Source: Kistimonas asteriae
GTDB lineage: Bacteria > Pseudomonadota > Gammaproteobacteria > Pseudomonadales > Endozoicomonadaceae
DNA length: 64,000 nucleotides
Reading direction: 5' to 3'
NCBI RefSeq assembly: GCF_018263925.1
Contig: NZ_JAEVHF010000005.1
Span: forward strand, 212,450-276,449
Shown: positions 1-10,880 of the stretch, one piece after another
How the letters are laid out: each line of letters begins with the position of its first letter
How positions within the stretch are numbered: the first letter of the stretch is position 1
Made by a program: the position numbers and the translations under genes
Notes under the pieces: model-generated
The model's input: only the letters and a program-made list of their open reading frames with translations
Told to the model about the DNA's origin: nothing
Databases searched by the model: none

Positions 1-287
1 GCGCTGCGGAAATTCTCAAACGCCGTCTGTCGTCCTTCCGGCGTCCGGAATGCCTGAGAACGGGCAGATTTGAGCAACGTCCCGCCCTGGTTGACGATAT
101 TCGCCACCGAACGGGCATTCATGGGTTCAATCTGGCCGTCAATCAGCCCCTTGTAACCCTCGCGAATACCGTAAGGCTTGATGCCATGATGGACACAGGC
201 CCTGACTACAGCCCGGATAGCGGCATTCATCCCCGGTGCATCACCACCGGATGTCAGTACGCCTAACCTGCGAATCTCTCTGGTCAT
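1..287 (-). CDS. pfkA: 6-phosphofructokinase, N-terminal part (cut by window edge)
   Basis: The first 95 residues of an ATP-dependent 6-phosphofructokinase, which phosphorylates fructose 6-phosphate in the cytoplasm as the committed step of glycolysis. The protein begins MTREIRRLGVLTSGGDAPGM, with the family's N-terminal glycine-rich nucleotide-binding motif TSGGDAPGMNA, and continues with the GIREGYKGLIDG and NQGGTLLKSAR segments typical of PfkA. The ATG at 287 is the only sensible start. The gene runs off the left edge, so the catalytic aspartates cannot be inspected. It lies 40 bases downstream of pykA on the same strand and may be cotranscribed with it. Confidence 0.93.
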   Translation of the reverse strand, partial: MTREIRRLGVLTSGGDAPGMNAAIRAVVRACVHHGIKPYGIREGYKGLIDGQIEPMNARSVANIVNQGGTLLKSARSQAFRTPEGRQTAFENFRS

Positions 288-326
288 GTTGTAACACCCT
301 GTTAAACGTTCATCACCGGAATGGAT

Positions 327-1754
327 TTAAACCGTAATAATTTTCACCGTATTGGTAGACCCACTGCTTTCACCCCGGGTCAGGATAACCCTGTCGCCTT
401 GTTCAACATGCCCGCCCTTGACCAGTTCTTCAATGGCGCGGGACTCAACTTCCGGGTTATCACTGCGCATGGAGAACGGCAAACAGTGTACGCCTCGGTA
501 CAGCGCCAGACGACGACGAGTTTCTTCCAGGCGACTGAGCGCAAAAATCGGCAAGCCTGAGTTAATACGGGACATCCACAGAGCGGTACTGCCACTACGG
601 GTCAGACAGACAATCGCACGCACACCTTCCATGTGATTGGCCGCGTACATTGCCGCCATGGCAATCGCCTCATCATTTTCCTGAAAGGAAAACTCCATCC
701 GATGCTGCGATACAGTCGCTGCCGGTTGCTTCTCTGCACCACAACAGATACGGGACATCGCTTCTACGACACCATGCGGACATTTACCCGTCGCTGTTTC
801 AGCAGAGAGCATCACCGCATCCGTGCCATCCAGTACCGCATTAGCCACATCAAAGACTTCAGCACGGGTTGGCAGGGAGTGTAGGATCATCGACTCCATC
901 ATCTGGGTGGCAGTAATCACCGGCCGGTTCAAAAGCCGGGCCGTGGCAATCATGTTTTTCTGTACACCAACCAGTTCAGCGTCACCGATTTCAACCCCCA
1001 GATCCCCACGGGCAACCATGACCGCATCAGAAGCACGAATAACCTCTTCCAATCGCTCCTGGCTTCGAACCACTTCAGCCCGCTCAATCTTTGAGAGGAT
1101 TGCAGCATTGCCACCGGCCGCCTCCATCAGACGACGCGCCTCTTCCAGATCCTGACCATGACGCACAAAGGATACGGCGAGGTAATCCACACCAATATCG
1201 GCCGCCACCTGGATATCATGCTTATCCTTGTCAGTCAGGGCCGGTGCCGAGAGACCGCCACCCTGGAGGTTAATGCCTTTGTTATTCGACAGTACCCCAC
1301 CGTTAATAACGCGGCAGTGAATTTTCATACCGTCAATATCAGTGACTTCCAGACTGACGCGGCCGTCATCCAGCAGCAGAACATCACCCACCTTGCAGTC
1401 ATTGGGCAGCTGCTTATAGGCAATACCCACGGCTTCACTGTTGCCCTGATCTGTCGCCAGGTCACCATCCAGCGTAAAGCGATCACCGTCTACCAAGGTC
1501 ACCTGTCCGTCACGAAAACGGGCAATCCGGATTTTGGGGCCCTGCAAATCACCCAGAATCGCCACCGTACGTCCCAGTCTTGCCGCAATGGACCGCACCC
1601 GCTCAGCGCGCAACCGGTGTTCTTCCGGCTCCCCATGTGAGAAATTCAGCCGCACCACATCCACACCGGCAGCAATCAGTTTCTCCAGTGCATCTTCACT
1701 TTGAGTCGCGGGTCCCAGGGTGGCAACAATCTTGGTTCGTCTCAGCATATTCAT
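327..1754 (-). CDS. pykA: pyruvate kinase, PykA type
   Basis: Pyruvate kinase of 475 residues. It transfers phosphate from phosphoenolpyruvate to ADP, giving pyruvate and ATP, in the cytoplasm. It starts [18 protein letters not shown], and further in shows [13 protein letters not shown], the SKIERAE segment, [23 protein letters not shown] and the [19 protein letters not shown] block. The sequence is closest to Escherichia coli PykA (AMP-activated form) rather than PykF. The frame extends upstream to a TTG at 1829, but the family's usual N terminus fits the ATG at 1754 (a second ATG is at 1748). No strong ribosome binding site helps to decide. It sits between gap and pfkA, all on the minus strand. 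Confidence 0.95.
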   Translation of the reverse strand: MNMLRRTKIVATLGPATQSEDALEKLIAAGVDVVRLNFSHGEPEEHRLRAERVRSIAARLGRTVAILGDLQGPKIRIARFRDGQVTLVDGDRFTLDGDLATDQGNSEAVGIAYKQLPNDCKVGDVLLLDDGRVSLEVTDIDGMKIHCRVINGGVLSNNKGINLQGGGLSAPALTDKDKHDIQVAADIGVDYLAVSFVRHGQDLEEARRLMEAAGGNAAILSKIERAEVVRSQERLEEVIRASDAVMVARGDLGVEIGDAELVGVQKNMIATARLLNRPVITATQMMESMILHSLPTRAEVFDVANAVLDGTDAVMLSAETATGKCPHGVVEAMSRICCGAEKQPAATVSQHRMEFSFQENDEAIAMAAMYAANHMEGVRAIVCLTRSGSTALWMSRINSGLPIFALSRLEETRRRLALYRGVHCLPFSMRSDNPEVESRAIEELVKGGHVEQGDRVILTRGESSGSTNTVKIITV

Positions 1755-1920
1755 TTCTGGCCGGAAAGTTAGCAGGGCTATGCAGGCAGAATAGGGCAGG
1801 AAAACCATTGTCGTTAGTCTGACGAACAAGATTCTTCACTACTCAAAACAACCTGCGGCATAAACAGACGGCTTTTCGCCACCTGTAGTGAGGAAAAGCC
1901 GCCTATTTATGACTCATAAA

Positions 1921-1956
1921 ACGAGAGACCGTTCAATGAACGGCCTCTTTTTTCTA
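1921..1956 (-). terminator. hairpin between gap and pykA
   Basis: An inverted repeat GAGACCGTTCA / TGAACGGCCTC at 1925-1947 lies just beyond the gap stop codon. On the minus strand it is followed by TCGTTTT, and on the plus strand by six Ts. This suits a terminator for gap, possibly leaky towards pykA. A second hairpin (GGCTTTTC / GAAAAGCC) lies at about 1870-1903. Confidence 0.55.
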
Positions 1957-1967
1957 TTGGGCAACCA

Positions 1968-2972
1968 TTAGGCGTTAATCAACGCTTTGGCGGTATCCAG
2001 CATACGGTTGGAGAAGCCCCACTCGTTGTCGTACCAGCTCATGACCTTCACCAGACGACCCTGAACGCGGGTCTGGGTGGCATCAAAGTTGGAAGAGAAC
2101 GGGCTGTGGTTAAAATCAATGGACACCAGCGGCTGGGTGTTGATATCCAGCACGGTATTCATCGGTGCCTTGGCGGCTGCCGCAGCAACGATCTCGTTCA
2201 CTTCTTCCACGCTGGTATCGCGTGCAGCGATAAAGTTCAGGTCAACCACGGATACGTTCGCAGTCGGAACCCGTACCGCCATGCCAGAGAAACGGCCCTG
2301 CAGTTCGGGCACAACCAGGCCAACCGCTTCAGCCGCACCGGTCTTAGTGGGGATCATGTTCAACGCCGCGGCGCGGGCGCGATACAGGTCAGTGTGATAA
2401 ACGTCGCTCAGACGCTGATCATTGGTGTAGGCATGAATAGTGGTCATCATGCCGCTTTCAATACCAATCGCGTCGTTCAGGGGCTTGGCCACCGGCGCCA
2501 GGCAGTTGGTGGTGCAGGAGGCGTTGGAGATAACGCTCATGTCTGCCGTCAGGATGTCATGGTTCACGCCATACACGACGGTCGCATCCACGTCCTTACC
2601 GGGGGCAGAGATGATGACTTTCTTCGCGCCAGCATCAATGTGCGCCTGGCACTCTGACTTGGAACGGAAAATACCGGTACATTCGAACACTACATCCACA
2701 CCCAGGTCAGCCCAGGGCAGATTCGCGGGGTTACGCTCAGCAAATGTGCGGATTTCATCGCCATTGACGTACAGGGCATTCTCGCCGGCTTCGACCAGGG
2801 CATTGAAACGACCATGAACGGTATCGTACTTGGTCAGGTGTGCGTTGGTCTTGGCATCGCCCAGATCGTTGATCGCAACAATGCGGAATTCATCGGTACG
2901 GCCTGCTTCATACAACGCGCGCAGTACATTGCGTCCGATACGCCCGTAACCATTGATGGCGATGTTGATCAT
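1968..2972 (-). CDS. gap: type I glyceraldehyde-3-phosphate dehydrogenase
   Basis: Phosphorylating glyceraldehyde-3-phosphate dehydrogenase of 334 residues, the NAD-dependent glycolytic step yielding 1,3-bisphosphoglycerate. The Rossmann fold start [18 protein letters not shown], the catalytic cysteine in [22 protein letters not shown], and the C-terminal [13 protein letters not shown] are all present. The start is set at ATG 2972, which has GGGAG eight bases upstream; the longer frame (GTG 3002) adds ten non-conserved residues. The upstream region carries three copies of the A(A/G)TGGTATT word that also occurs before eno and the nearby GntR gene, so repression by that regulator is inferred. 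It could in principle be the erythrose-4-phosphate paralogue (Epd), but its place between eno and pykA favours glycolytic Gap. Confidence 0.93.
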   Translation of the reverse strand: MINIAINGYGRIGRNVLRALYEAGRTDEFRIVAINDLGDAKTNAHLTKYDTVHGRFNALVEAGENALYVNGDEIRTFAERNPANLPWADLGVDVVFECTGIFRSKSECQAHIDAGAKKVIISAPGKDVDATVVYGVNHDILTADMSVISNASCTTNCLAPVAKPLNDAIGIESGMMTTIHAYTNDQRLSDVYHTDLYRARAAALNMIPTKTGAAEAVGLVVPELQGRFSGMAVRVPTANVSVVDLNFIAARDTSVEEVNEIVAAAAAKAPMNTVLDINTQPLVSIDFNHSPFSSNFDATQTRVQGRLVKVMSWYDNEWGFSNRMLDTAKALINA

Positions 2973-3116
2973 GTAGTTTCTCCCGGTTTTAACCAGTGTC
3001 ACGGTTAACTGTGTCTGTTCGGTGACAGTGTGATGGCTGTTTCGATACCATCGGCCGAAAGCCGTTGTCGATTACCCTTCACCTGCCTGCTGACTGACCT
3101 GGACCAGGTTTCTCCA

Positions 3117-3179
3117 AATACCACTGCCACCTGACCGGTACATCATCAGCCAATACACAAATGGTATTACAATGGTATT
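3117..3179 (-). promoter_or_regulatory. operator-like repeats upstream of gap
   Basis: AATACCACTG at 3117-3126, then AATGGTATT at 3160-3168 and again at 3171-3179. The last two are direct repeats 11 bases (one helical turn) apart. The TGGTAT core resembles half-sites of HutC-subfamily GntR regulators. Binding by the GntR protein encoded at 5230 is inference. Confidence 0.5.
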
Positions 3180-3445
3180 TAATCTAGCAACTCATTTATT
3201 GATCAAACAAAACCATTTATTGACACGAAACAATACCTTACAGAATCAAACAGGAGCCACCATAAGCTGACATAAAATCGATAGAACAAGCACAAGAAAG
3301 AATCTTCGACAGCAGCAAAAAGAAAGAACCATTTACAGACCTTTTCCAGAAAATCACCGCATAGGTATTACCCGAAAAGGCACGTATTCGGCGCTCACCT
3401 TATTACCAACCCGAAAATCACAATGGGAATAAATCATTGGAGCAG

Positions 3446-3487
3446 CCAAAAAAAAACCTCCAGTGAATAACCGGAGGTTTTTTTTGG
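3446..3487 (-). terminator. eno rho-independent terminator
   Basis: A strong hairpin AACCTCC (3455-3461) / GGAGGTT (3473-3479), flanked by A and T tracts on both sides and extended by GCC/GGC at the ends. On the minus strand it gives a stem followed by a run of nine Ts just after the eno stop codon. Confidence 0.88.
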
Positions 3488-3524
3488 CTTTAGGGCTGGC
3501 CAGCGCCTGCCCTGTTAGCAGAAA

Positions 3525-4985
<1,461 letters not shown>

Positions 4986-5171
4986 GATAGCTCAGAAAAA
5001 CCGGATACACTGATACGCAGTCACGCATAATGCCGATCTGCTAGTAACGACACAATATAGCCCTATCCGTGCGAATAGCGACGCTATTTTCGCTGAATGC
5101 GATTACAGGCAAGCAGACGCCATGGCCGTCACAGTCTGCCCTGACCCGGATTGGACACATAACCGTCGAAA

Positions 5172-5180
5172 AATGGTATG
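5172..5180 (+). promoter_or_regulatory. operator-like word upstream of the GntR gene
   Basis: AATGGTATG, 50 bases before the start codon, matches the word repeated at the eno and gap promoters. It suggests autoregulation. A single site of this length is weak evidence alone. Confidence 0.35.
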
Positions 5181-5229
5181 GCATTACGCGTTTGAATAGA
5201 CCGTCCGCCAAACCTGACGCTGCCCGACG

Positions 5230-5997
5230 ATGACTGATACCACACTGACAAGCCGCCTGGTCGAACAGATTTTTGGCCAACCCGAAGCGCTCCGAAACAG
5301 CGCGACACCGCTCTACATCCAGCTTCAGAGCCTGATCCAGGAAGCGATCAGCAAGGGTATCCTGCAGTGCAATGACGCCCTGCCGGCGGAGCGTGAGATC
5401 GCCAGCACCATGAAGGTCTCTCGGGTGACGGTCAAACGCGCCATCGACGACCTGGTCAATGACGGCATCCTGACCCAACGCCAGGGGGCAGGAACCTTTG
5501 TTAATGAGCGTGTCGTCCATGAATTGAACCGATTAAACAGTTTTTCGGAAGTGATTCTGGCGGTAGACAAACATCCGGATTCCCGCTGGATTGAGCGGGG
5601 CGTCGGTCTTGCGACACCCGATGAAATCCAGAAATTGCGCCTGCAGCCCGGTGACGAGGTGGTTAGGATGTTCCGGGTCAGAATGGCTGACGACAAGCCG
5701 GTCGCCCTGGAGCACGCCACCGTTCCCCGTAAATTCCTGGATAACCCCTTTGGTATCACCGGTTCACTCTATGAAGCGCTGGACGAAGCCGGGATCCGGC
5801 CGGTCAAGGCTATTCAGCGGCTGCGGGCGGTGGCTGTCGATGCAACCTATGCGGATTACCTGGAGATTCCAGCCGGCAGCCCGGTAATATTCCTGGAACG
5901 TCATGGCCTGCTGGAAGACGACACCCCGGTGGAACACACCCGATCCCACTTCCTGGGGGATACCTTTGATTTTGTGACTGTGATCCGGGAGCCCTGA
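5230..5997 (+). CDS. GntR-family transcriptional regulator, HutC subfamily (UTRA effector domain)
   Basis: A 255-residue DNA-binding regulator. Residues about 25-95 form the GntR winged helix (PLYIQLQSLIQEAISKG, LPAEREIASTMKVSRVTVKRAI, LTQRQGAGTFV). Residues about 100-250 form a UTRA ligand-binding domain, including VALEHATVPRKF and the C-terminal EHTRSHFLGDTFDFV strand pair typical of HutC/NagR-like proteins. Such proteins usually bind a small metabolite such as a sugar phosphate or urocanate. Its position next to eno, and the shared AATGGTATT words at eno, gap and its own promoter, suggest it represses lower glycolysis in response to an unidentified effector. The frame begins at ATG 5230, with no strong ribosome binding site. 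Confidence 0.88.
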   Translation: MTDTTLTSRLVEQIFGQPEALRNSATPLYIQLQSLIQEAISKGILQCNDALPAEREIASTMKVSRVTVKRAIDDLVNDGILTQRQGAGTFVNERVVHELNRLNSFSEVILAVDKHPDSRWIERGVGLATPDEIQKLRLQPGDEVVRMFRVRMADDKPVALEHATVPRKFLDNPFGITGSLYEALDEAGIRPVKAIQRLRAVAVDATYADYLEIPAGSPVIFLERHGLLEDDTPVEHTRSHFLGDTFDFVTVIREP

Positions 5998-6222
5998 CAC
6001 AGGCGGCGTACCAGCTATCATCAGCTTTTGTGGGATCCCGCAAACTGACGTTCATTTGACATATCAGTCTATACGATAGGACACCAGGTTATACCTCGCT
6101 ATCGCCCTTTTCAGTGCCAAAGAGATAACGCTGACCATATTACTGCCCATGCCATTTATGCCATGGCTTTTTCACTAAACTAAAAGACAGAAGCAGTAGC
6201 AGTACGCTGGATTCATAAGGAT

Positions 6223-7245
6223 ATGAAGTGCAGTAACGTAGTTTTCCTGGCGATGATCAGCGGTATGGCGGCCATGGGCGCCAAAGCCGGCAATTATTCG
6301 ACACCAATGGATAACACCATCTGGCAGGTGGAGTCGTCGATATTCGCCTGTAAATTGACCCAGCCTATCCCCCACTTTGGCTCCGCCACCTTCATTGACG
6401 AAGCTGGCCTCCCTCTGATGCTGCAGATTGAATCCCCCGTATTGAGAAAGCAGGCTGATACCATCACGGTGTTTTCCAAACCCGCCCCCTGGCATCCGTT
6501 TGGCGCCAATGTCGAGCACGCCAGTAATCCGGTTCAGGATCATGCCTACCGTCATGAACCGGGCACCACTGAATTACTGGACAAGATGAGCAATGGCCTC
6601 TGGGGACAGTTTGATATCCTGGCCAATACCCAGGTCAAGCATCGGGTCACGCTATCCTCCGTGGGCATTGCGGATGTGATTGAGCCATTCAGTGAATGCC
6701 GAAAAACCCTGCTACCAGTGAATTTTGGCCAGATTAAACACACCATTGTCTATTACGATTCCGGCCAACAGGGCTACCGGAAGGACCATCACGCGTTCCT
6801 GCACGACATGATCACCTATATCCTGGCCGACCCGCGAGTGAATCGCATTGATATTGACGGCCATACCGACGGGATTGGCGACTCACTGGCCAACCGAACC
6901 CTGTCCATGGAGCGAACGGATGCCGTTCGCAACCTGATGCTCAAGCGCGGTATTGCGACATCCATGATCACGACCCGCTACCATGGGGATCGCTATCCGG
7001 TTCGCTCCAACAACACCGCAGAGGGCCGCGCCAAGAACCGGCGGGTTGAAATCCGTCTTTATCGCGATGAAAAACTCAAACATACGCCCAAGGCAACGGA
7101 AAATGCCAACAAAGAGCAACCTGCACTCTCGTTGACAAAAGAAGAAAACACGCCCACCCAGCACACCGATGAAACAGAAACACTTGAAGCAGCTCCGGCC
7201 GCCTCACTGGAAGAAGCTCCAGCCGCCTCCCCCCAAGAAGAATAA
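6223..7245 (+). CDS. motY: MotY-like flagellar motor T-ring protein
   Basis: An exported protein of 340 residues with a signal peptide (cleavage near GAKAG, about residue 23). The N-terminal domain matches Vibrio MotY (WQVES, ACKLTQPIPHFGSATF, PAPWHPFG), followed by an OmpA-like peptidoglycan-binding domain at about 180-285 (DIDGHTDGIGDSLANRTLSMER, AKNRRVEIRLY). MotY forms the periplasmic T ring that holds stators around the basal body. In lateral flagellar loci motY lies beside lafK, as here. The last 50 residues are an unusual low-complexity tail rich in Ala, Glu, Pro and Thr, with EEAPAAS repeats, which lengthens the protein beyond the usual 290 or so. The start is ATG 6223, preceded by AAGGAT. 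Confidence 0.88.
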   Translation: MKCSNVVFLAMISGMAAMGAKAGNYSTPMDNTIWQVESSIFACKLTQPIPHFGSATFIDEAGLPLMLQIESPVLRKQADTITVFSKPAPWHPFGANVEHASNPVQDHAYRHEPGTTELLDKMSNGLWGQFDILANTQVKHRVTLSSVGIADVIEPFSECRKTLLPVNFGQIKHTIVYYDSGQQGYRKDHHAFLHDMITYILADPRVNRIDIDGHTDGIGDSLANRTLSMERTDAVRNLMLKRGIATSMITTRYHGDRYPVRSNNTAEGRAKNRRVEIRLYRDEKLKHTPKATENANKEQPALSLTKEENTPTQHTDETETLEAAPAASLEEAPAASPQEE

Positions 7246-7529
7246 ATACTTGACGCTTTTTCATTAAAAAAACACCAAAGTATTTCTCACTACCTCGATT
7301 CATAAACTTGCCAGAAAACTTTAATGTTGTTTAGCAATAACCAATCACACCGGCATCGTGAATTTGTCTATTTGGGCCGACGAATCTGAACAGGGGATGT
7401 TCTATATTTCAATTGTTCATAATTAAAAACATTTGATATGTCGTTGTTTTATTGAAGTTTTCATGGATATGAAAAGTCGTCAAAACCAATATCAATACTG
7501 AAGCGCATTCTTGCCTGTTGCATACGGAA
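7246..7529 (+). other. AT-rich interval upstream of lafK
   Basis: The 284 bases between motY and lafK are AT-rich and contain no gene. I could not place a convincing GG-N10-GC sigma54 site or a strong hairpin here. It presumably holds the lafK promoter. Confidence 0.4.
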
Positions 7530-8885
7530 ATGACTAAACACAGCGTTCTCATGGTGGGAGAAACAGGTTTTGACTCGCCTGTCAGCCAACGACTGACAAC
7601 GCTGCCGTTCACCCTCGAAAAAGTGGTTGATTGCCTTTCCGCAATAAAAGTAATTCAACAGAAGAAAATTGACCTGGTCATTGCCAGCGACCAGCTCCCG
7701 GATGCCACCACCCTCGAATTCATCCAGCAGGTTGGCCGTCATAATCCGACGCCTGCGCTCGTCATCGCCTCCCCTGATGCCTGCGTTGAAGATGCCGTTG
7801 CCGCTATCCATGCCGGCGCCAGCGACTTCATTGCCGGCAATATCACCCTTGAACGTTTGAACACGCTGCTGGAACAGCAACCCGTTGCCGATGAAGGTGG
7901 CGGTCCCATTGCGGCATCTGATGCCAGTCGCTCACTGTTGGCCATGGCCAGGCAGGTCGCCGGCACCGATACCACGGTGCTCATCACAGGTAACAGCGGT
8001 ACCGGAAAAGAAGTGCTGGCGCGTTTCATTCATCAGCACTCTCCCCGAAAAGCGCAGACCTTTATCGCCCTTAATTGTGCCGCCATACCGGAAAACCTGC
8101 TCGAAGCGGAGCTGTTCGGCTACGTCAAAGGCGCCTTCACCGGCGCCTATACCAGTCGACCCGGAAAGTTTGAGTTGGCCAATGAAGGCACACTGTTCCT
8201 GGATGAAATCGGGGAAATTGCCGGGTCACTGCAGGCCAAGCTGCTCCGGGTTTTACAGGAACGGGAAGTGGAGCGTATTGGCAGCCACCAGAGTATTCGA
8301 CTGAATATCCGGATTATTGCCGCCACCAACCAGGATCTGGCCCGGCAGGTCAGCGAAGGTACCTTCCGTGAAGATCTGTTTTACCGGCTGAATGTCTTCC
8401 CACTGCATTGCCTGCCACTCAGGGAGCGACGGGGGGATATCCTGCCACTAGCCCACCATTTTCTTGCCCGGACGGGTCGCAACCTTCATTTCAGCCCTGC
8501 AACAGAACAGATGTTGCTGAATCATGGCTGGCCCGGAAATGCCAGGGAACTGGAGAATGTGGTGCAGCGGGCGCTGGTGCTGGCAACAGGGAACAGTATT
8601 CAACCGGAAGCCTTGATGCTGCCGGAACCCAATACCCAGCCAGACACAACAGCCAACACCCGCCAACCTTCCCGTTCTGACAAGCTGCACAAACGTAGCC
8701 GGACGCTGGAGCAGGAGCACATCATCAGCACGCTGCTCCTGCACAAGGGGCACCGCACACGCACGGCTGAAACCCTGGGCATTACGACCCGAACACTGCG
8801 CAACAAACTGGCCGATATTCGTCGTCAGGGCATCGATATTGAAGCCCTGATCGCCCAGTCAAAAACATCAGACGAACCCCGATAA
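7530..8885 (+). CDS. lafK: LafK/FleQ-like sigma54-dependent flagellar master regulator
   Basis: An enhancer-binding activator of 451 residues. Residues about 1-110 form a degenerate receiver-like domain. Residues about 135-360 form the AAA+ domain, with Walker A GNSGTGKE, the sigma54-contacting GAFTGA loop (GAYTSRPGKFELA follows), Walker B GTLFLDEIGE, and the R-finger region FREDLFYRLNVFPL. The C terminus is a Fis-type helix-turn-helix (HRTRTAETLGITTRTLRNKL). The residue aligned with the phospho-acceptor Asp appears to be Ser (DLVIASDQLPD). Known LafK/FleQ proteins start the flagellar cascade with RpoN, and a near-consensus sigma54 promoter lies before flgB. The start is ATG 7530; the frame opens at TTG 7518. 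The fliE operon follows immediately. Confidence 0.88.
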   Translation: MTKHSVLMVGETGFDSPVSQRLTTLPFTLEKVVDCLSAIKVIQQKKIDLVIASDQLPDATTLEFIQQVGRHNPTPALVIASPDACVEDAVAAIHAGASDFIAGNITLERLNTLLEQQPVADEGGGPIAASDASRSLLAMARQVAGTDTTVLITGNSGTGKEVLARFIHQHSPRKAQTFIALNCAAIPENLLEAELFGYVKGAFTGAYTSRPGKFELANEGTLFLDEIGEIAGSLQAKLLRVLQEREVERIGSHQSIRLNIRIIAATNQDLARQVSEGTFREDLFYRLNVFPLHCLPLRERRGDILPLAHHFLARTGRNLHFSPATEQMLLNHGWPGNARELENVVQRALVLATGNSIQPEALMLPEPNTQPDTTANTRQPSRSDKLHKRSRTLEQEHIISTLLLHKGHRTRTAETLGITTRTLRNKLADIRRQGIDIEALIAQSKTSDEPR

Positions 8886-8901
8886 CAGGGAGGACAAGGG
8901 A

Positions 8902-9231
8902 ATGATCAAACCTATCGGTGATGAAGCATCGCTGCTCAACCTGGGACAGCCTGTCAACCTCGGCCAACGTATGCCCATCGACCTGAGTCAGTTTGGCCGC
9001 GCTGATGATCAGCCTTCATTCAGCTCACTGCTCAAGCAGGCACTGGATCATGTCAACAGTCTGCAACAGGACTCCAGCAACAGGATGCATGCCATTGAAA
9101 CCGGTGCCAGCACCGACCTGGTGGGCGCAATGATTGCCGCCCAGAAATCCAGTCTGTCGTTCCAGGCCCTGATGCAGGTACGGAACAAGGTAGTTTCCGC
9201 TTACGAAGAAGTCATGCGGATGCAGATTTAA
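8902..9231 (+). CDS. fliE: flagellar hook-basal body adaptor FliE
   Basis: FliE, 109 residues, joins the MS ring to the rod and is exported early by the flagellar type III system. The C-terminal part (FSSLLKQALDHVNSLQQDS, DLVGAMIAAQKSSLSFQALMQVRNKVVSAYEEVMRMQI) is the conserved helical core of the family. A good ribosome binding site (GGGAGG) lies upstream, 16 bases after lafK. It heads the fliEFGHIJ run, as in the lateral locus of Vibrio parahaemolyticus. Confidence 0.95.
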   Translation: MIKPIGDEASLLNLGQPVNLGQRMPIDLSQFGRADDQPSFSSLLKQALDHVNSLQQDSSNRMHAIETGASTDLVGAMIAAQKSSLSFQALMQVRNKVVSAYEEVMRMQI

Positions 9232-9254
9232 CCGAATAGCACAGGCAGGACGCC

Positions 9255-10880
9255 ATGGCAGACGAGCATACACCGCCAGCAGTAAAACACGAGTACCAGA
9301 GCCGCTGGCAACAGGTACTCACCCGGGTCAGCGCCATGATCCGGGAAAACCCGAAGTACCAGGGCCTGATGCTGATCAGCCTGGCGGGTTCGCTGGCGCT
9401 CGCCATTGTCCTGGTAATCTGGTCCAACAGCACCGACTACCAGCCCCTCTATGGCAGCCAGGAGATCTACGATGTCGGCGGTGTCACGGATGCCCTGGAG
9501 CAGGCGGGCATCGCCTACCGGGTACACCCCGGCAGCGGTCAGGTACTGGTTGACGCCTCCCGCCTTCCGGAAGCCCGGATGCAACTGGCAGCTGCAGGCA
9601 TCAAGCCAGAAAAACCGGAAGGTCTGGAAGTGCTAGACAAGGAACAACCACTCGGCACCAGCCAGTTTCTGGAAAATGTGCGGTATCGTCGTGGGTTGGA
9701 AGGCGAGCTTGCCCGCACCATCATCAGCCTCCGGCAAGTCAGGAATGCCCGGGTTCACCTGGCGCTGCCTCGTAAGAGCGCCTTTGTCAGAAAGGCGGAA
9801 AAGCCTTCCGCTTCAGTCTTTGTCGATCTGCTTCCAGGACAAACACTCGACAAAACCCAGGTGGAAGCCATCGTCAACCTGATTGCTGGCAGTGTGCCCG
9901 GCATGGTGCGTGAATCCATTACTATTGTTGACCAGCATGGCACCCTCCTGTCCCGGGAACTGTCCATGAGAAACAATGGTCTGGACTTGGCCGAACGCCA
10001 GCTGGATTATATCGACAAGCTCGAACAGACCTACGAAAACCGGGTCAGTACCCTGCTGGAACCGATCGTGGGCTATGGCAATTTCCGGGTTGAGGTGTCT
10101 GCCGATGTCGACCTGAATCGGATTGAGCAGACATCCGAAGAATACGACCCACAGGCGCAGGCCGTAAGGAGCGAGCACTCCAGTGAGCGGCGAGAAACCG
10201 GTGGCAAAACCGGTGTACCAGGCACGCTCAGCAACGAACCGCCCTTAACCGGTGAAGAACAGCCTGCCGGCAAGGAAGTGGGCCAGAAAGAGTTTACCCG
10301 TAATTATGAAGTCGACCGGGTGGTCAAGCATGTTACCCGGCAGCAAGGCACCATTAACCGCCTGAGTATTGCTGTCGTCCTGAATGAGAGCGCCATGGCT
10401 GGCGGTAGCGTGCAGATGGAAGACCTGAAGCAGCTGGTACGCGATGCCATCGGCTTCACCGAGGCCCGGAACGATCAGATCAGCATTCATACTGCCAACT
10501 TTGTCGTCAACGATGCCATCGCCGAAAGCGGGATTGCCTGGTGGGAATCCCCCCAGATCCTCTATTACTTCCGCTACCTGATTGGCGGCATTTTAAGCCT
10601 CGCCGTCATCATGTTCCTGCTGCGTCCACTGGTGCAGCGGATTGTCAGCCCGCCAGAGCCGCTGCCTGCGCCTGTGGATGACGCCGCCGAAGCCGCCGCA
10701 GCCTTCAAGGCTGCACACCCTGATCTGGGGCTATTCAGCGACGAATCCCTTTCCCTGCTGCCACCCGAGGTGGCGGACTTTGAAACCCAGCTGGTAAGTG
10801 CCCGGAAGCTGGCTCACAAGGAGCCGGAGCGGGTGGCACAAGTCGTTAAAATGTGGATGAACACAACGGAATCATCATGA
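9255..10880 (+). CDS. fliF: flagellar MS-ring protein FliF
   Basis: FliF, 541 residues, builds the inner-membrane MS ring that carries the C ring and houses the export gate. The first membrane helix is at about 35-55 (GLMLISLAGSLALAIVLVIW), the periplasmic ring-building motifs include FLENVRYRRGLEGELARTI and ARVHLALPRKSAFVRK, and the second helix is at about 435-455 (YFRYLIGGILSLAVIMFLL). The cytoplasmic tail ends with the FliG-binding segment KEPERVAQVVKMWMN. The length is normal. The stop codon overlaps the fliG start in an ATGA, indicating translational coupling. Confidence 0.96.
   Translation: MADEHTPPAVKHEYQSRWQQVLTRVSAMIRENPKYQGLMLISLAGSLALAIVLVIWSNSTDYQPLYGSQEIYDVGGVTDALEQAGIAYRVHPGSGQVLVDASRLPEARMQLAAAGIKPEKPEGLEVLDKEQPLGTSQFLENVRYRRGLEGELARTIISLRQVRNARVHLALPRKSAFVRKAEKPSASVFVDLLPGQTLDKTQVEAIVNLIAGSVPGMVRESITIVDQHGTLLSRELSMRNNGLDLAERQLDYIDKLEQTYENRVSTLLEPIVGYGNFRVEVSADVDLNRIEQTSEEYDPQAQAVRSEHSSERRETGGKTGVPGTLSNEPPLTGEEQPAGKEVGQKEFTRNYEVDRVVKHVTRQQGTINRLSIAVVLNESAMAGGSVQMEDLKQLVRDAIGFTEARNDQISIHTANFVVNDAIAESGIAWWESPQILYYFRYLIGGILSLAVIMFLLRPLVQRIVSPPEPLPAPVDDAAEAAAAFKAAHPDLGLFSDESLSLLPPEVADFETQLVSARKLAHKEPERVAQVVKMWMNTTESS

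Larger units (their letters stand above)
2973..3524. other. gap promoter/leader region and eno 3' region
   Basis: No gene is seen in this 552-base interval. It holds the gap promoter region with repeated operator-like words (3117-3126, 3160-3168, 3171-3179) and, at its far end, the eno terminator. The stretch 3180-3445 is AT-rich without recognisable structure. Confidence 0.6.

Noticed and set aside
320..328. AATGGATTT near the pykA stop as another regulator site
   Set aside because: It differs from the AATGGTATT word in the core and lies at the end of a coding region, not in a promoter.
1869..1903. A hairpin GGCTTTTC / GAAAAGCC as a further terminator
   Set aside because: It has a long loop and no T run in either direction, so I left it as a note under the adjacent terminator.
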